Assembly (NCBI RefSeq): GCF_003340495.1
Contig: NZ_QASA01000001.1
Location: 1,054,001 to 1,118,000, forward strand
DNA: 64,000 nucleotides
Reading direction: 5' to 3'
Origin: Adhaeribacter pallidiroseus
GTDB taxonomy: Bacteria; Bacteroidota; Bacteroidia; Cytophagales; Hymenobacteraceae
Below the pieces are notes generated by a model, which was not told the origin of the DNA, searched no databases, and saw only the letters and a program-made list of their open reading frames with translations. A program made the translations under genes and the position numbers. Positions 10,030 through 16,777 of this stretch are shown in pieces; position 1 is the stretch's first letter, and every line of letters starts with the position of its first letter.

Positions 10030-10644
10030 TTAATTAGAGAATAAAGCTTTAGGCTTGAACAATATTTTACCTAATAAATAAGCTTTCTCTTTGTAAGTTC
10101 TTAAAAGGGTAATTGCCGAAGAAAATTCGTTTATCGTCGCTACTTGTGCTGCTAGTTTCACTTCTGCTTGCTTCTGGGTTACTGTTGGTTTGGCGATAGA
10201 ATTATTCTTAAACCACTCCGCCGCTCCTTCCGGTGTTGTGCAAATTTCGAGTTTGGTATGGCGGTTTGTTACATATCTGTGCTTTACACATTCTGTTATC
10301 TGATCGATCAGCAGCAAGTCTGGCATTACATAGTTGGCCAAGTGTACTATTCTAGTGACACCAGCAGTCATAATTTGTGGGCAAAATACGTGGGTTAAAC
10401 ACCGTTGTACGTCAATGTTTACGTAATCTACCATCCGTACATCATGTAACAACTGTGTAATGCGGTACTGTTTAATAATCGACACTAAGTAATCAGCAGA
10501 TTCCGCTAAATCGCTCAGAGAAGGAGTACTTGTCCAGCTTACTTGCACCAAAGACTCCGCAGCATCTATCGTTATAGTAGCCTTAGAAGAAATGTTGGAA
10601 ATAAAAGAATTGGCTGGAGCTGAGATAGTAGAAGTAGCGTTCAT
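10030..10644 (-). CDS. STAS/SpoIIAA-like protein of unknown function
   Basis: 204 residues, no signal peptide or membrane segment. The central part (about 25-150) alternates predicted strands and helices: ATITIDAAESLVQVSW ... YLVSIIKQYRITQLLHDVRMVDYVN ... KLEICTTPEGAAEWF. This resembles the SpoIIAA-like/STAS-like proteins common in Hymenobacteraceae, where the closing pattern with a stress-response tone (EGAAEWF) is frequent. The N-terminal 20 residues are Ser/Ala/Thr rich and the C-terminal 40 are basic. Function unknown. It is a lone gene with gaps of 120 bp and 550 bp on each side. Confidence 0.65.
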   Translation of the reverse strand: MNATSTISAPANSFISNISSKATITIDAAESLVQVSWTSTPSLSDLAESADYLVSIIKQYRITQLLHDVRMVDYVNIDVQRCLTHVFCPQIMTAGVTRIVHLANYVMPDLLLIDQITECVKHRYVTNRHTKLEICTTPEGAAEWFKNNSIAKPTVTQKQAEVKLAAQVATINEFSSAITLLRTYKEKAYLLGKILFKPKALFSN

Positions 10645-11190
10645 GTGGTGATTAAGTCTTAAAAATGATTGCGTTTAATATTTGCTTATACCTTCTATGA
10701 ATAAATATTATGCCTTTATTTATATAGTATTTCCTATTTAATCCAAAAAGATAGAAACGGCAAATGGCCTTGCCAGAGTACCAGAATAATATATAATAAA
10801 CCATATTTTATCTATATAGTCGAAGAGCTTTAAAATTAAGCTTATTGAATAACACCGCTAAAATTCTAATTTTTGAAGAGGATTCCTGAAATTAGATGTA
10901 CCAGCTGAAAAAGGTACAGGATAAGAAGCTATAAAAAGAGGAAATATCCTGGAGGCCCCAGGTTTGGACAAGTTTATAAGTACAGTTTTTTAAATTTTGT
11001 CTTATTTTGATATATTCTGTAGAAGTATCCAGGCCATAAAACGTGACATATTTTACTTAATAAGCTTTCATGTTTATTTTTACGGTTCACTATGGAACGA
11101 ATTTTGGCGGGCAGACTTACAGGAAACAGCAGCAAAGTTCGAGAAGCCTTGCTGCTGAAAATTTTAAAAATTAGTTGTGATTCCTTTTAC
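10645..11190. other. Gene-free intergenic region
   Basis: AT-rich DNA without a supportable ORF, RNA gene or repeat. It probably holds the upstream region of the STAS-like gene on the right-to-left strand. Confidence 0.5.
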
Positions 11191-12102
11191 TTACAAAACA
11201 TAGAAGCTGGTAGCTTTTACTTTTTCCGGAACTTGGTGATGGTCGTTTACCATTTGTTTGAGGTTACGTTCGATGGTTAAGGTAATAGAAGTAACTGGCG
11301 TATCGGTAGGTTTATTTTCGAAAGGATCCTGTAAGTGAATCGCCATTTTTTCAATTAAAAAGAAAGACAAGGCAATCGTTATTACCATCGGAATTTGAAA
11401 TAAACCAAAGGTTTCCAGGAGCGCAAAGGGCAATAGCAACACGAATATAAACAGCGAGAAATGAATGTATAAGCTGTATGTCACCGGAAATACCGTGTTT
11501 TTGATGCGTTCGCATTTACCCATAGAGTCGCAAAGCCGGGTTAGGGTCTCGTCTAAACCTAATTGCTGAAATTTGTTAATTTGACCTTCCTGCAAAAGCA
11601 TTTTTAAATCGCGGCTGTGCAGTTGCAGCAGCGCATTGGGCACGTTATCGTGTTTGCCCACGTACTCTAATTCGGCCGCTTCCAAATATTGATCGAGTTT
11701 TTGGGTAGGTATTTGATTTCGGAGCGACTGGCCCAGGCTGTGGCACCAGGCAATCTGGCGATGCACGAAGCGGTCCTGAAAGTTTTTCACGTTAACCGAT
11801 ACGTAAGGGTCTGATATAAAATTAAGCAACTGCCGGGTCAAGGTTCGGGAATCATTTACAATGGCGCCCCACACAATGCGGGCTTCCCACCAACGGTCGT
11901 AGGCTTGGTTAGATTTAAATGCCAGTAGCAGCGAGAGCACTGTGCCCAGCACCATGGGCACACTCAGCGGGATATTAATATTAATGGTGTGAAAGTATTT
12001 ATCCCAAATACCAATAATAGTAGCATAAACAAATACAAAACTTATTTCATATTTTACTTTCCCGAATATATAGGATATGGGAATATTTTTTTTCAATAAC
12101 AT
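11191..12102 (-). CDS. Bestrophin-family anion channel (UPF0187)
   Basis: 303 residues with about four hydrophobic segments (near 12-32, 47-63, 205-245). The signature block SVPMVLGTVLSLLLAFKSNQAYDRWWEAR (read in pieces: LLLAFKSN then QAYDRWWEAR) followed by WGAIVNDSRTL is typical of bacterial bestrophins, as is the later PF.N..TDTPVTSI-like calcium-clasp region (DPFENKPTDTPV). Known relatives are pentameric ion channels in the inner membrane. Physiological ion not shown. It sits 53 bp downstream of the universal stress protein gene on the same strand, so co-transcription is possible. Confidence 0.85.
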   Translation of the reverse strand: MLLKKNIPISYIFGKVKYEISFVFVYATIIGIWDKYFHTININIPLSVPMVLGTVLSLLLAFKSNQAYDRWWEARIVWGAIVNDSRTLTRQLLNFISDPYVSVNVKNFQDRFVHRQIAWCHSLGQSLRNQIPTQKLDQYLEAAELEYVGKHDNVPNALLQLHSRDLKMLLQEGQINKFQQLGLDETLTRLCDSMGKCERIKNTVFPVTYSLYIHFSLFIFVLLLPFALLETFGLFQIPMVITIALSFFLIEKMAIHLQDPFENKPTDTPVTSITLTIERNLKQMVNDHHQVPEKVKATSFYVL

Positions 12103-12155
12103 AGTATTTTTAACTAAAGTGAGTACAACCTTTAACCGGCAGGTTAGCCGAATAT

Positions 12156-12977
12156 TTAAGAAATGCTCAGGAAGGGAACTTTGGTGTGTTTGGCCATATC
12201 GCTGGAAGTGCGCTTGCGGGTGAACAAATTGCCAAGCAGATTTTTTTTACGGCCTGTAACGAGCAAGTCTACTTTAAATTCTTCCACAAAGGTGTAAACG
12301 CCTCCGGTAAAATTTTTCTCGCGAAGTAAATGCACCGAGCAGTTTAAACCTTTTAACTGCTCGGTGTGGTATATTTTATCCAGCACGTACTTAAGTTTTT
12401 CGCGGGTAGTATCTGGTTTAAAAATTATTAAAAAAGTAACGTAATGATCGCGGCCGGCGGTTAGATTCAGCAATAAATCGTTGAGCAGCAAAGAGTATTT
12501 ATCATCGGTATCGAGTAGGTATACAATTTTCCGGAAACGGATAGATTCGGTTTCGTGGGGTATGTACAGCACCGGACACGAAACATCTTTCACTAAAGAA
12601 CTAAACGGTTCGGGGTTATGGGTATCGGAGGTATTCACTTCCATGACCGGACAAAGAATTAAGTCGATATTATAGTCATCGATAAAATTGCGAATTTTGA
12701 GCGGATTGCCCCCGTATAGCGGAATTAACTCCAGATGGCTGATTTCGACGGCGTATAATTTACGCATGCGCTCCAATGCTTTATGGAAAGGTGTATTCGG
12801 GAGAGCTAGCGTTTCTTCCACACGCGGTAGCATCATTAAATCGGTAATAGAATCAGGTAAAGGAATAAAATGCAGTAAAATAATTTCGCAGGTCTGGCCT
12901 TTCATTACTTGCAGGCCGTATTTTATTAAGTTTAACGATTGCGGGGTAAGATCCGTAGGAATAACTATCTTTTTCAC
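12156..12977 (-). CDS. Universal stress protein, tandem UspA domains
   Basis: 273 residues made of two UspA-like halves. The first opens KKIVIPTDLTPQSLNLIKYG and continues CEIILLHFIPLP ... DLILCPVME; the second has IVYLLDTDDKYSLLLNDLL ... VDLLVTGRKKNLLGNLF ... KVPFLSIS. The usual nucleotide-binding GxxGxxxxxGSxxxxxl motif is poorly kept, so ATP binding is uncertain. Tandem Usp proteins are common in Bacteroidota and respond to stress or growth arrest. Likely cytoplasmic. It may form an operon with the bestrophin gene downstream. Confidence 0.85.
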   Translation of the reverse strand: MKKIVIPTDLTPQSLNLIKYGLQVMKGQTCEIILLHFIPLPDSITDLMMLPRVEETLALPNTPFHKALERMRKLYAVEISHLELIPLYGGNPLKIRNFIDDYNIDLILCPVMEVNTSDTHNPEPFSSLVKDVSCPVLYIPHETESIRFRKIVYLLDTDDKYSLLLNDLLLNLTAGRDHYVTFLIIFKPDTTREKLKYVLDKIYHTEQLKGLNCSVHLLREKNFTGGVYTFVEEFKVDLLVTGRKKNLLGNLFTRKRTSSDMAKHTKVPFLSIS

Positions 12978-13435
12978 AGTTCAGAAATTTAGGTAAGTAA
13001 TTGTTTGCGTTTAGTTAGAATGCAAATATTTACCAACGAAATTAATGCCCAGTTAAAATGATATTAAAATTCAATTAAAATACTTGTTTTTTAAAATAGC
13101 TCTTAGTTTTAATGCTATTTTAATAAAAATTTAATAATTTTTTAATTTTAGGCCTTTAAACAAGTTTGTAGGCAGGTATTTTTGAGTGATTTTTCCGGAT
13201 TTAATTAGAATAGCATTAATCTGAAGTTAATTTAATTTTAATGCAGCTTAAATGCGGCAATGATCTTTTAATTTGCACGATGAGTCTGGAAATTAGCTTA
13301 AAAACAATTTGTTTGCTCTAGAATTTGATTTATACTTTTATTTAAACATTTTCATAAAAAGTATAAACAAGTCTTAGAAGTTGGCTATGTTTTAAGGCTT
13401 CTGGATAGTTCTTTCAAAAAAAACTAATTAAAACT
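12978..13435. other. AT-rich intergenic region
   Basis: No gene seen. Very AT-rich with runs such as TTTTAATAAAAATTTAATAA. It leads into the riboswitch-like element. Confidence 0.5.
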
Positions 13436-13560
13436 AGTAGCTGGAACCACCGGATTATCGGGTAAGTCTTGCCGCAACTGTAAATAAAATAATACCAGTA
13501 TTACCTAGAAGCTTACCTGTTTACGTGGATTTATCCCGAGAAAGAGTTGCAGCAGTAAAG
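13436..13560 (+). ncRNA. Cobalamin-riboswitch-like element, orphan or degenerate
   Basis: Core pieces occur in the right order: TGGAA followed by a CCGG/CGG stem-like segment (13441-13463), the B12-box-like GCCGCAACTGTAA (13471-13483), then AGAAGCTTACCTG (13507-13519) in place of the usual AG-CAGG-ACCTG, and TTTACGTGGA, often seen after Bacteroidota cobalamin aptamers. Several canonical bases differ, so it may be a decayed copy. No cobalamin transporter, synthesis gene or TonB receptor follows; the next + strand gene is a frameshifted lipoprotein at 13,781. A covariance search with Rfam RF00174 would decide. Confidence 0.5.
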
Positions 13561-13574
13561 CAAAATTCTAGATT

Positions 13575-13693
13575 TTAAATCCGGATCAACCCACCCGCAT
13601 AAAGTAGCAGCAACAAAAAGCCAGTTGCTAAGAAATAAACGGAATAACGTTTTTTCTTATAAAATATGTAAATTGGTAAACAGCAATAACCAT
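13575..13693 (-). CDS. Possible tiny membrane protein, frameshifted (weak)
   Basis: On the minus strand an ATG at 13693 opens MVIAVYQFTYFIRK. One base added to the A6 run (T6 at 13650-13655 on the plus strand) joins it to KKRYSVYFLATGFLLLLL and a short tail ending LIRI. The result would be a 39-residue protein with two hydrophobic helices. In the uncorrected sequence a 46-codon ORF from 13715 shares only the C-terminal part. The coding look may be chance in AT-rich DNA. I list it because the joined product looks more protein-like than either part. Confidence 0.2.
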
Positions 13694-13780
13694 TAAAAAA
13701 ATGGCAATATTTCATCTATAAGCGCCCTGATTTAAATTGTTGGGTATATCCAGTTGTTTGCTGTTAATTATCAATGCGGA

Positions 13781-14364
13781 ATGAAAAAGTTTACTTTTTT
13801 TTTAATATTGATTGTTGTTGCTATTGGTTTTTCATGCCAGTCAGGTAAGCACTCCGGAGTGGTTAAACCTGATTTTCCCCCTTTTCCCGATTTGGATAGT
13901 CTGGAAAGAGCCAATAAAGTAATAGGCAAAAATTACATTATCGTAGATAGTGCGGCCAATGCTGATTTTAATTACAGCCTGCTTAATAAATTTAACAGTA
14001 AAATGGAGGCCTATAATTCACTGGACAGTGCCTCGGTTTTTTTCCGGCCGGTAAGCGGGGTGTATAAGTACTACAAATTTATCGCTAAATACAAAGGATT
14101 GGCTTACGGCAATGTCATCCGGGAGTACAACGATATATTGATTTTAAAAACAGATCCGGACCATAATATTATAGATGCGTACCAATATACTTTAGAGTGG
14201 GGGAATATCCTTTTACCTATGATTTATACCTGTTAACTAATAAAGGAGTTCGGCTTACGAACCAACTAAATCTTAATGCGTTGCGCATGCGAAGGGTTTA
14301 CAATTATAATGAAAATTATATTTTAGATGATGAAGGAAAAGTGTTCTTAAAGCCAATAAAGTAG
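13781..14364 (+). CDS. Lipoprotein of unknown function, frameshifted at a G5 run
   Basis: The ATG at 13781 opens MKKFTFFLILIVVAIGFSCQ, a lipoprotein signal with Cys at residue 19. The frame stops at 14236 after NILLPMIYTC. Adding one G to the G5 run at 14199-14203 changes the reading to LEWGEYPFTYDLYLLTNKGV and keeps it open to a TAG at 14362, giving about 194 codons ending VFLKPIK. The extension looks like normal protein, so the gene is probably one ORF interrupted by a one-base loss, real or from sequencing. Family unknown. It follows the riboswitch-like element by 220 bp, but nothing links it to cobalamin. Confidence 0.6.
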
Positions 14365-14692
14365 TTGGGCGTTTTTAGTTGTTTAAACTGGGATATTTCT
14401 TACCACAGCAAAATTAAAAGAATGCAGGAGGAAGATTTTTGGTTACAACAACTCCGGAAAATTTGGGAAGTTTGCTTCGACAATTTGGTTACGTGTTGAG
14501 TTAAAATGCAAAAAAGCAGCCATCGCCTAATAGATAAAAAACTGCACATTACCCGGATCTGTAAAGCTTTCCTCTTCTTGGTGGGTGAAGCCTAGATAAA
14601 ATCTATATACCTGGTAAACGGGTGGGACCCCGTGGGTTACCCAGCACCATCGATAGCTTCAATTTTCGGGAAGGCGTTATACCGAAAAGCAC
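14365..14692. other. Intergenic region, no gene seen
   Basis: Only a 25-codon ORF (from 14421) and scattered stops. No repeat or RNA gene recognised. Confidence 0.45.
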
Positions 14693-14713
14693 AAAAAACG
14701 GTTCAAAGACCGG
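14693..14713 (-). terminator. Intrinsic terminator of the DUF4199 gene
   Basis: Read on the minus strand: CGGTC, loop TTTG, AACCG, then TTTTTT. It lies 40 bp beyond the stop of the gene at 14754-15218. Confidence 0.65.
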
Positions 14714-14753
14714 CTTTTCTATTAAAATTTTAAAAAATTAGCCCGGAAGCAGG

Positions 14754-15218
14754 CTATTCCGCCGTTCTCGCGCCGGAGTTATCAAAAGCCATCATCAGAA
14801 TATAGCCGGTCATGGTGCCTACGGCGGTTCCCAGAATAGTAATAGCACCCGCCAGCATCATCGGGCTCATTACCGAGCCGTAGTAATCCTGGGTTTCGAG
14901 TATGGCGGCATAATCCGGATTCAGGAATTTGGCGTATACGTATATAAAAATAGCGTATAGCACCGACCCAATCAGCCCGACCAGAAAACCAATGCCCAAC
15001 CCGGGTAAATAAGGTACCGGACCCTGGGTGTTGGTTTTTAAAGAATAAATAGCCCAAATTACCGCTCCAATTATAAAAATATTACTGGCAAACCGGATAA
15101 CTTCCACATTTTGTAAGTTAAGAACATTGATCAGCAAGAAGTAGCCGAACATAGCTACTGCCGCAATCAGGCCGAAGCGAATGCCATATTTTTCGATAGC
15201 AATAGTATTCTTTGCCAT
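14754..15218 (-). CDS. DUF4199 membrane protein
   Basis: 154 residues with four hydrophobic helices (about 14-30, 42-60, 72-95, 118-143). The layout KYGIRFGLIAAVAMFGYFLL ... GLGIGFLVGLIGSVLYAIF ... MLAGAITILGTAVGTMTGYI matches the DUF4199 family, which is confined mostly to Bacteroidota and has no known function. It often sits near glycosyltransferase or tRNA-like loci, but here it is a single gene left of the tRNA-Pro island. ATG start directly precedes AKNTIAIEKYG. Confidence 0.85.
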   Translation of the reverse strand: MAKNTIAIEKYGIRFGLIAAVAMFGYFLLINVLNLQNVEVIRFASNIFIIGAVIWAIYSLKTNTQGPVPYLPGLGIGFLVGLIGSVLYAIFIYVYAKFLNPDYAAILETQDYYGSVMSPMMLAGAITILGTAVGTMTGYILMMAFDNSGARTAE

Positions 15219-15354
15219 AGTTATTTTAGTATTTAGTTTAAATCCGGATTTTATATTAGATAAGTATAAATACGTAAAAAAATGCTTTAGGGTGGTAATT
15301 CTTCTTAAAAGTCAGGTATTTACTGGAAATAAGCTTTTAAAGTGTAAAATGGTT

Positions 15355-15424
15355 AAAATAAAAAAGCCGGTAAACTCATCGTTTACCGGCTTTTTGTCCG
15401 TCGGAGTGGCGGGATTCGAACCCA
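15355..15424. repeat. Left 70-bp direct repeat (partial tRNA-Pro 3' end plus terminator)
   Basis: These 70 bases are identical to 16558-16627. The block holds the hairpin terminator (GCCGGTAAAC / GTTTACCGGC) and, at 15401-15424, the last 24 positions of the tRNA-Pro gene. Beyond the repeat the sequence diverges at once, so this is not a second tRNA gene. The layout fits an attachment site left by integration at a tRNA 3' end. Confidence 0.85.
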
Positions 15425-15555
15425 ACTTATTTATTTAAAAGATGGTTCTAAATACGTTTAAAATACTCGTTTTGTAACCATTTATTAAGTAAGATGCCTA
15501 TATAATGCCAAAACAAGTGGCGCAAAAATTAGACTGCTTTTTCGCATAATTTTTA

Positions 15556-15866
15556 TTAGGTTGCTACATCTTCAAAAACCCGAATACCATCGGTTTTAAC
15601 CAATTTTTGGCTTAAGCTAAATCGTAGTTACTTTGTATCTTCAATTAGAATTTAGGGGAGGTATTAGCAAAAGCAGTAGCCAATTGAATAGCCATTACCG
15701 GTGTAATACCTTGCTTGCCATTAATGATAGCGGAAAGAGTTTTGCGCGTAGTGTCTAAACCAGTAGCGACTTCTTCAATGGTTAGTTTCTGGCCGGTTTC
15801 TTCGCGTAAACCCGTAATAGTTTCTTTAATAAGTTCTCCTGGATGGGAGGAGGCAAACATGGGCAT
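15556..15866 (-). pseudogene. higA: HigA-family antitoxin, decayed C-terminus
   Basis: The intact first 73 codons read SHPGELIKETITGLREE, then EEVATGLDTTRKTLSAIINGKQGITPVMAIQLATAF, a HigA/VapI-type helix-turn-helix. Family members continue SPxFWLNLQxNYDL; here the frame reads SPKF, a TAA where the Trp codon belongs, then LKIQSNYDLA, a second TAA, then AKN. After a one-base shift it ends LVKTDGIRVFEDVAT with a stop at 15556. Two nonsense changes and a shift mean real decay, not a single base-calling error. The 73-residue product keeps the DNA-binding part and could still act as a repressor. No HigB toxin is present. Confidence 0.75.
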
Positions 15867-15923
15867 AATATTACAGCTTAATGGTAACAGTAATAAAAAG
15901 TGCCATATCCCAAGCAGCCATTT

Positions 15924-16178
15924 TTATTCATAATGATACCGGCAGCTATATATAAATACTTCTCCCTGCTGGTATTTGTATACTAAGCGATGTTCCTGGT
16001 CAATTCGGCGCGACCAAAAACCGGCTAAATCATATTTAAGAGGTTCCGGTTTGCCTTTTCCCTCAAAAGGGGTGCGCTGAATTTCTTTTATCAGCTCGTT
16101 GATTTTTTTAACGATCTTCTTGTCTTCTGCCTGCCAATTTTCATACTCCTGCCAGGCAGCTTTGGAGAAATTAATCAT
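15924..16178 (-). CDS. yoeB: YoeB toxin, ribosome-dependent mRNA interferase
   Basis: 84 residues, the usual YoeB length. Conserved blocks are INFSKAAWQEYENWQ, the central RTPFEGKGKPEPLKYDLAGFW, SRRIDQEHRLVYK and the C-terminal CRYHYE. The catalytic Glu (GKPEPL), Arg (SRRID) and His (RYHY) of the family are all present, so the toxin should be active. Known relatives cleave mRNA in the ribosomal A site. It overlaps the upstream yefM by 4 nt (ATGA), the standard antitoxin-first operon. Confidence 0.95.
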   Translation of the reverse strand: MINFSKAAWQEYENWQAEDKKIVKKINELIKEIQRTPFEGKGKPEPLKYDLAGFWSRRIDQEHRLVYKYQQGEVFIYSCRYHYE

Positions 16179-16441
16179 TCGTTATTGAGCAGTTCCTTCA
16201 AATCCTTCCGGACAATTTCGCCGGCTTTCATTTGCTCAATAGATTGATATAAGTGGGCCGCATTTTCTTTTGATTTTAATAAATGCATGGTTTCCAGTAG
16301 GGAATTATACTCCTTTAAAGAAATAAGTACTGCTCCGTTGCCGGTGCCCCGTTTAATAATCAAAGTTTCATTATTATCTTCTACCTCATTTAAGTAAGTA
16401 GTAAGATTGGTCCTGAACTCGGTAAAATTGGCTGCTATCAT
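16175..16441 (-). CDS. yefM: YefM antitoxin (Phd/YefM family)
   Basis: 88 residues. The N-terminal half is a Phd/YefM DNA-binding fold (FTEFRTNLTTYLNEVEDNNE, then LIIKRGTGNGAVLISLKEYNSLLETMHLL). The C-terminal part (SIEQMKAGEIVRKDLKELL) is the acidic helix that would cover YoeB. YefM binds its own promoter, so the pair is expected to be autoregulated. The gene starts about 115 bp from the right-hand direct repeat, leaving room for its promoter inside the island. Confidence 0.93.
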   Translation of the reverse strand: MIAANFTEFRTNLTTYLNEVEDNNETLIIKRGTGNGAVLISLKEYNSLLETMHLLKSKENAAHLYQSIEQMKAGEIVRKDLKELLNNE

Positions 16442-16557
16442 GGTAATAATTACTAAATAAGTACAAATATAGGTACTTTTTTGGTAATTAAGGGAACCCT
16501 GATTTAGAAAATTTCTTCTGACATTTTACTAGCAATAGTGGAGCAGACAAGAAAAAG

Positions 16558-16627
16558 AAAATAAAAAAGCCGGTAAACTCATCGTTTACCGGCTTTTTGT
16601 CCGTCGGAGTGGCGGGATTCGAACCCA
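16558..16627. repeat. Right 70-bp direct repeat, overlapping tRNA-Pro
   Basis: Identical to 15355-15424. The last 24 bases belong to the intact tRNA-Pro gene; the rest is its terminator and a short A-rich flank. Confidence 0.85.
16563..16599 (-). terminator. Terminator of tRNA-Pro
   Basis: AAAAAAGCCGGTAAAC pairs with GTTTACCGGCTTTTT around TCATC. It works on the tRNA strand and is near-symmetric. The duplicate copy lies at 15360-15396. Confidence 0.85.
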
Positions 16628-16677
16628 CGACCTCCAGCACCCCATGCTGGCGCGATACCAGGCTACGCTACACCCCG
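16604..16677 (-). tRNA. tRNA-Pro, anticodon GGG
   Basis: Minus strand folds as acceptor CGGGGTG/CACTCCG, D-arm GCG...CGC, anticodon arm CCAGC-ATGGGGT-GCTGG (anticodon GGG, positions 34-36), variable AGGTC and T-arm GTGGG-TTCGAAT-CCCGC, discriminator A. CCA is not encoded. The 24 bases at the 3' end are duplicated 1.2 kb away. Confidence 0.96.
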
Positions 16678-16777
16678 AAGCTGAATTATTCTGGACTGGT
16701 TGGCAAAGAAACAAAAAGGTTTGCAAAAGATAAAATGCCCAAGGCCGGATTTTTTAAATTTTTGATGAGCTACCGGC

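Larger units (their letters stand above)
15355..16627. mobile_element. Mini-island at tRNA-Pro carrying toxin-antitoxin genes
   Basis: A 1.2-kb segment bounded by perfect 70-bp direct repeats at 15355-15424 and 16558-16627, the right one inside an intact tRNA-Pro. Cargo, all on the minus strand: yefM, yoeB and a decayed higA. There is no integrase or transposase, so it could be a relic of a larger tRNA-integrated element, a satellite mobilised in trans, or a tandem duplication of the tRNA 3' region that captured TA genes. The repeats are observed; mobility is inference. Confidence 0.55.

Noticed and set aside
14421-14498. 25-codon ORF MQEEDFWLQQLRKIWEVCFD...
   Set aside because: Too short, no upstream signals; probably part of decayed intergenic DNA.
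15181-15438. 85-codon ORF ending in SVGVAGFEPNLFI
   Set aside because: The end is a translation of the duplicated tRNA-Pro fragment and terminator; the rest overlaps the DUF4199 gene upstream region.
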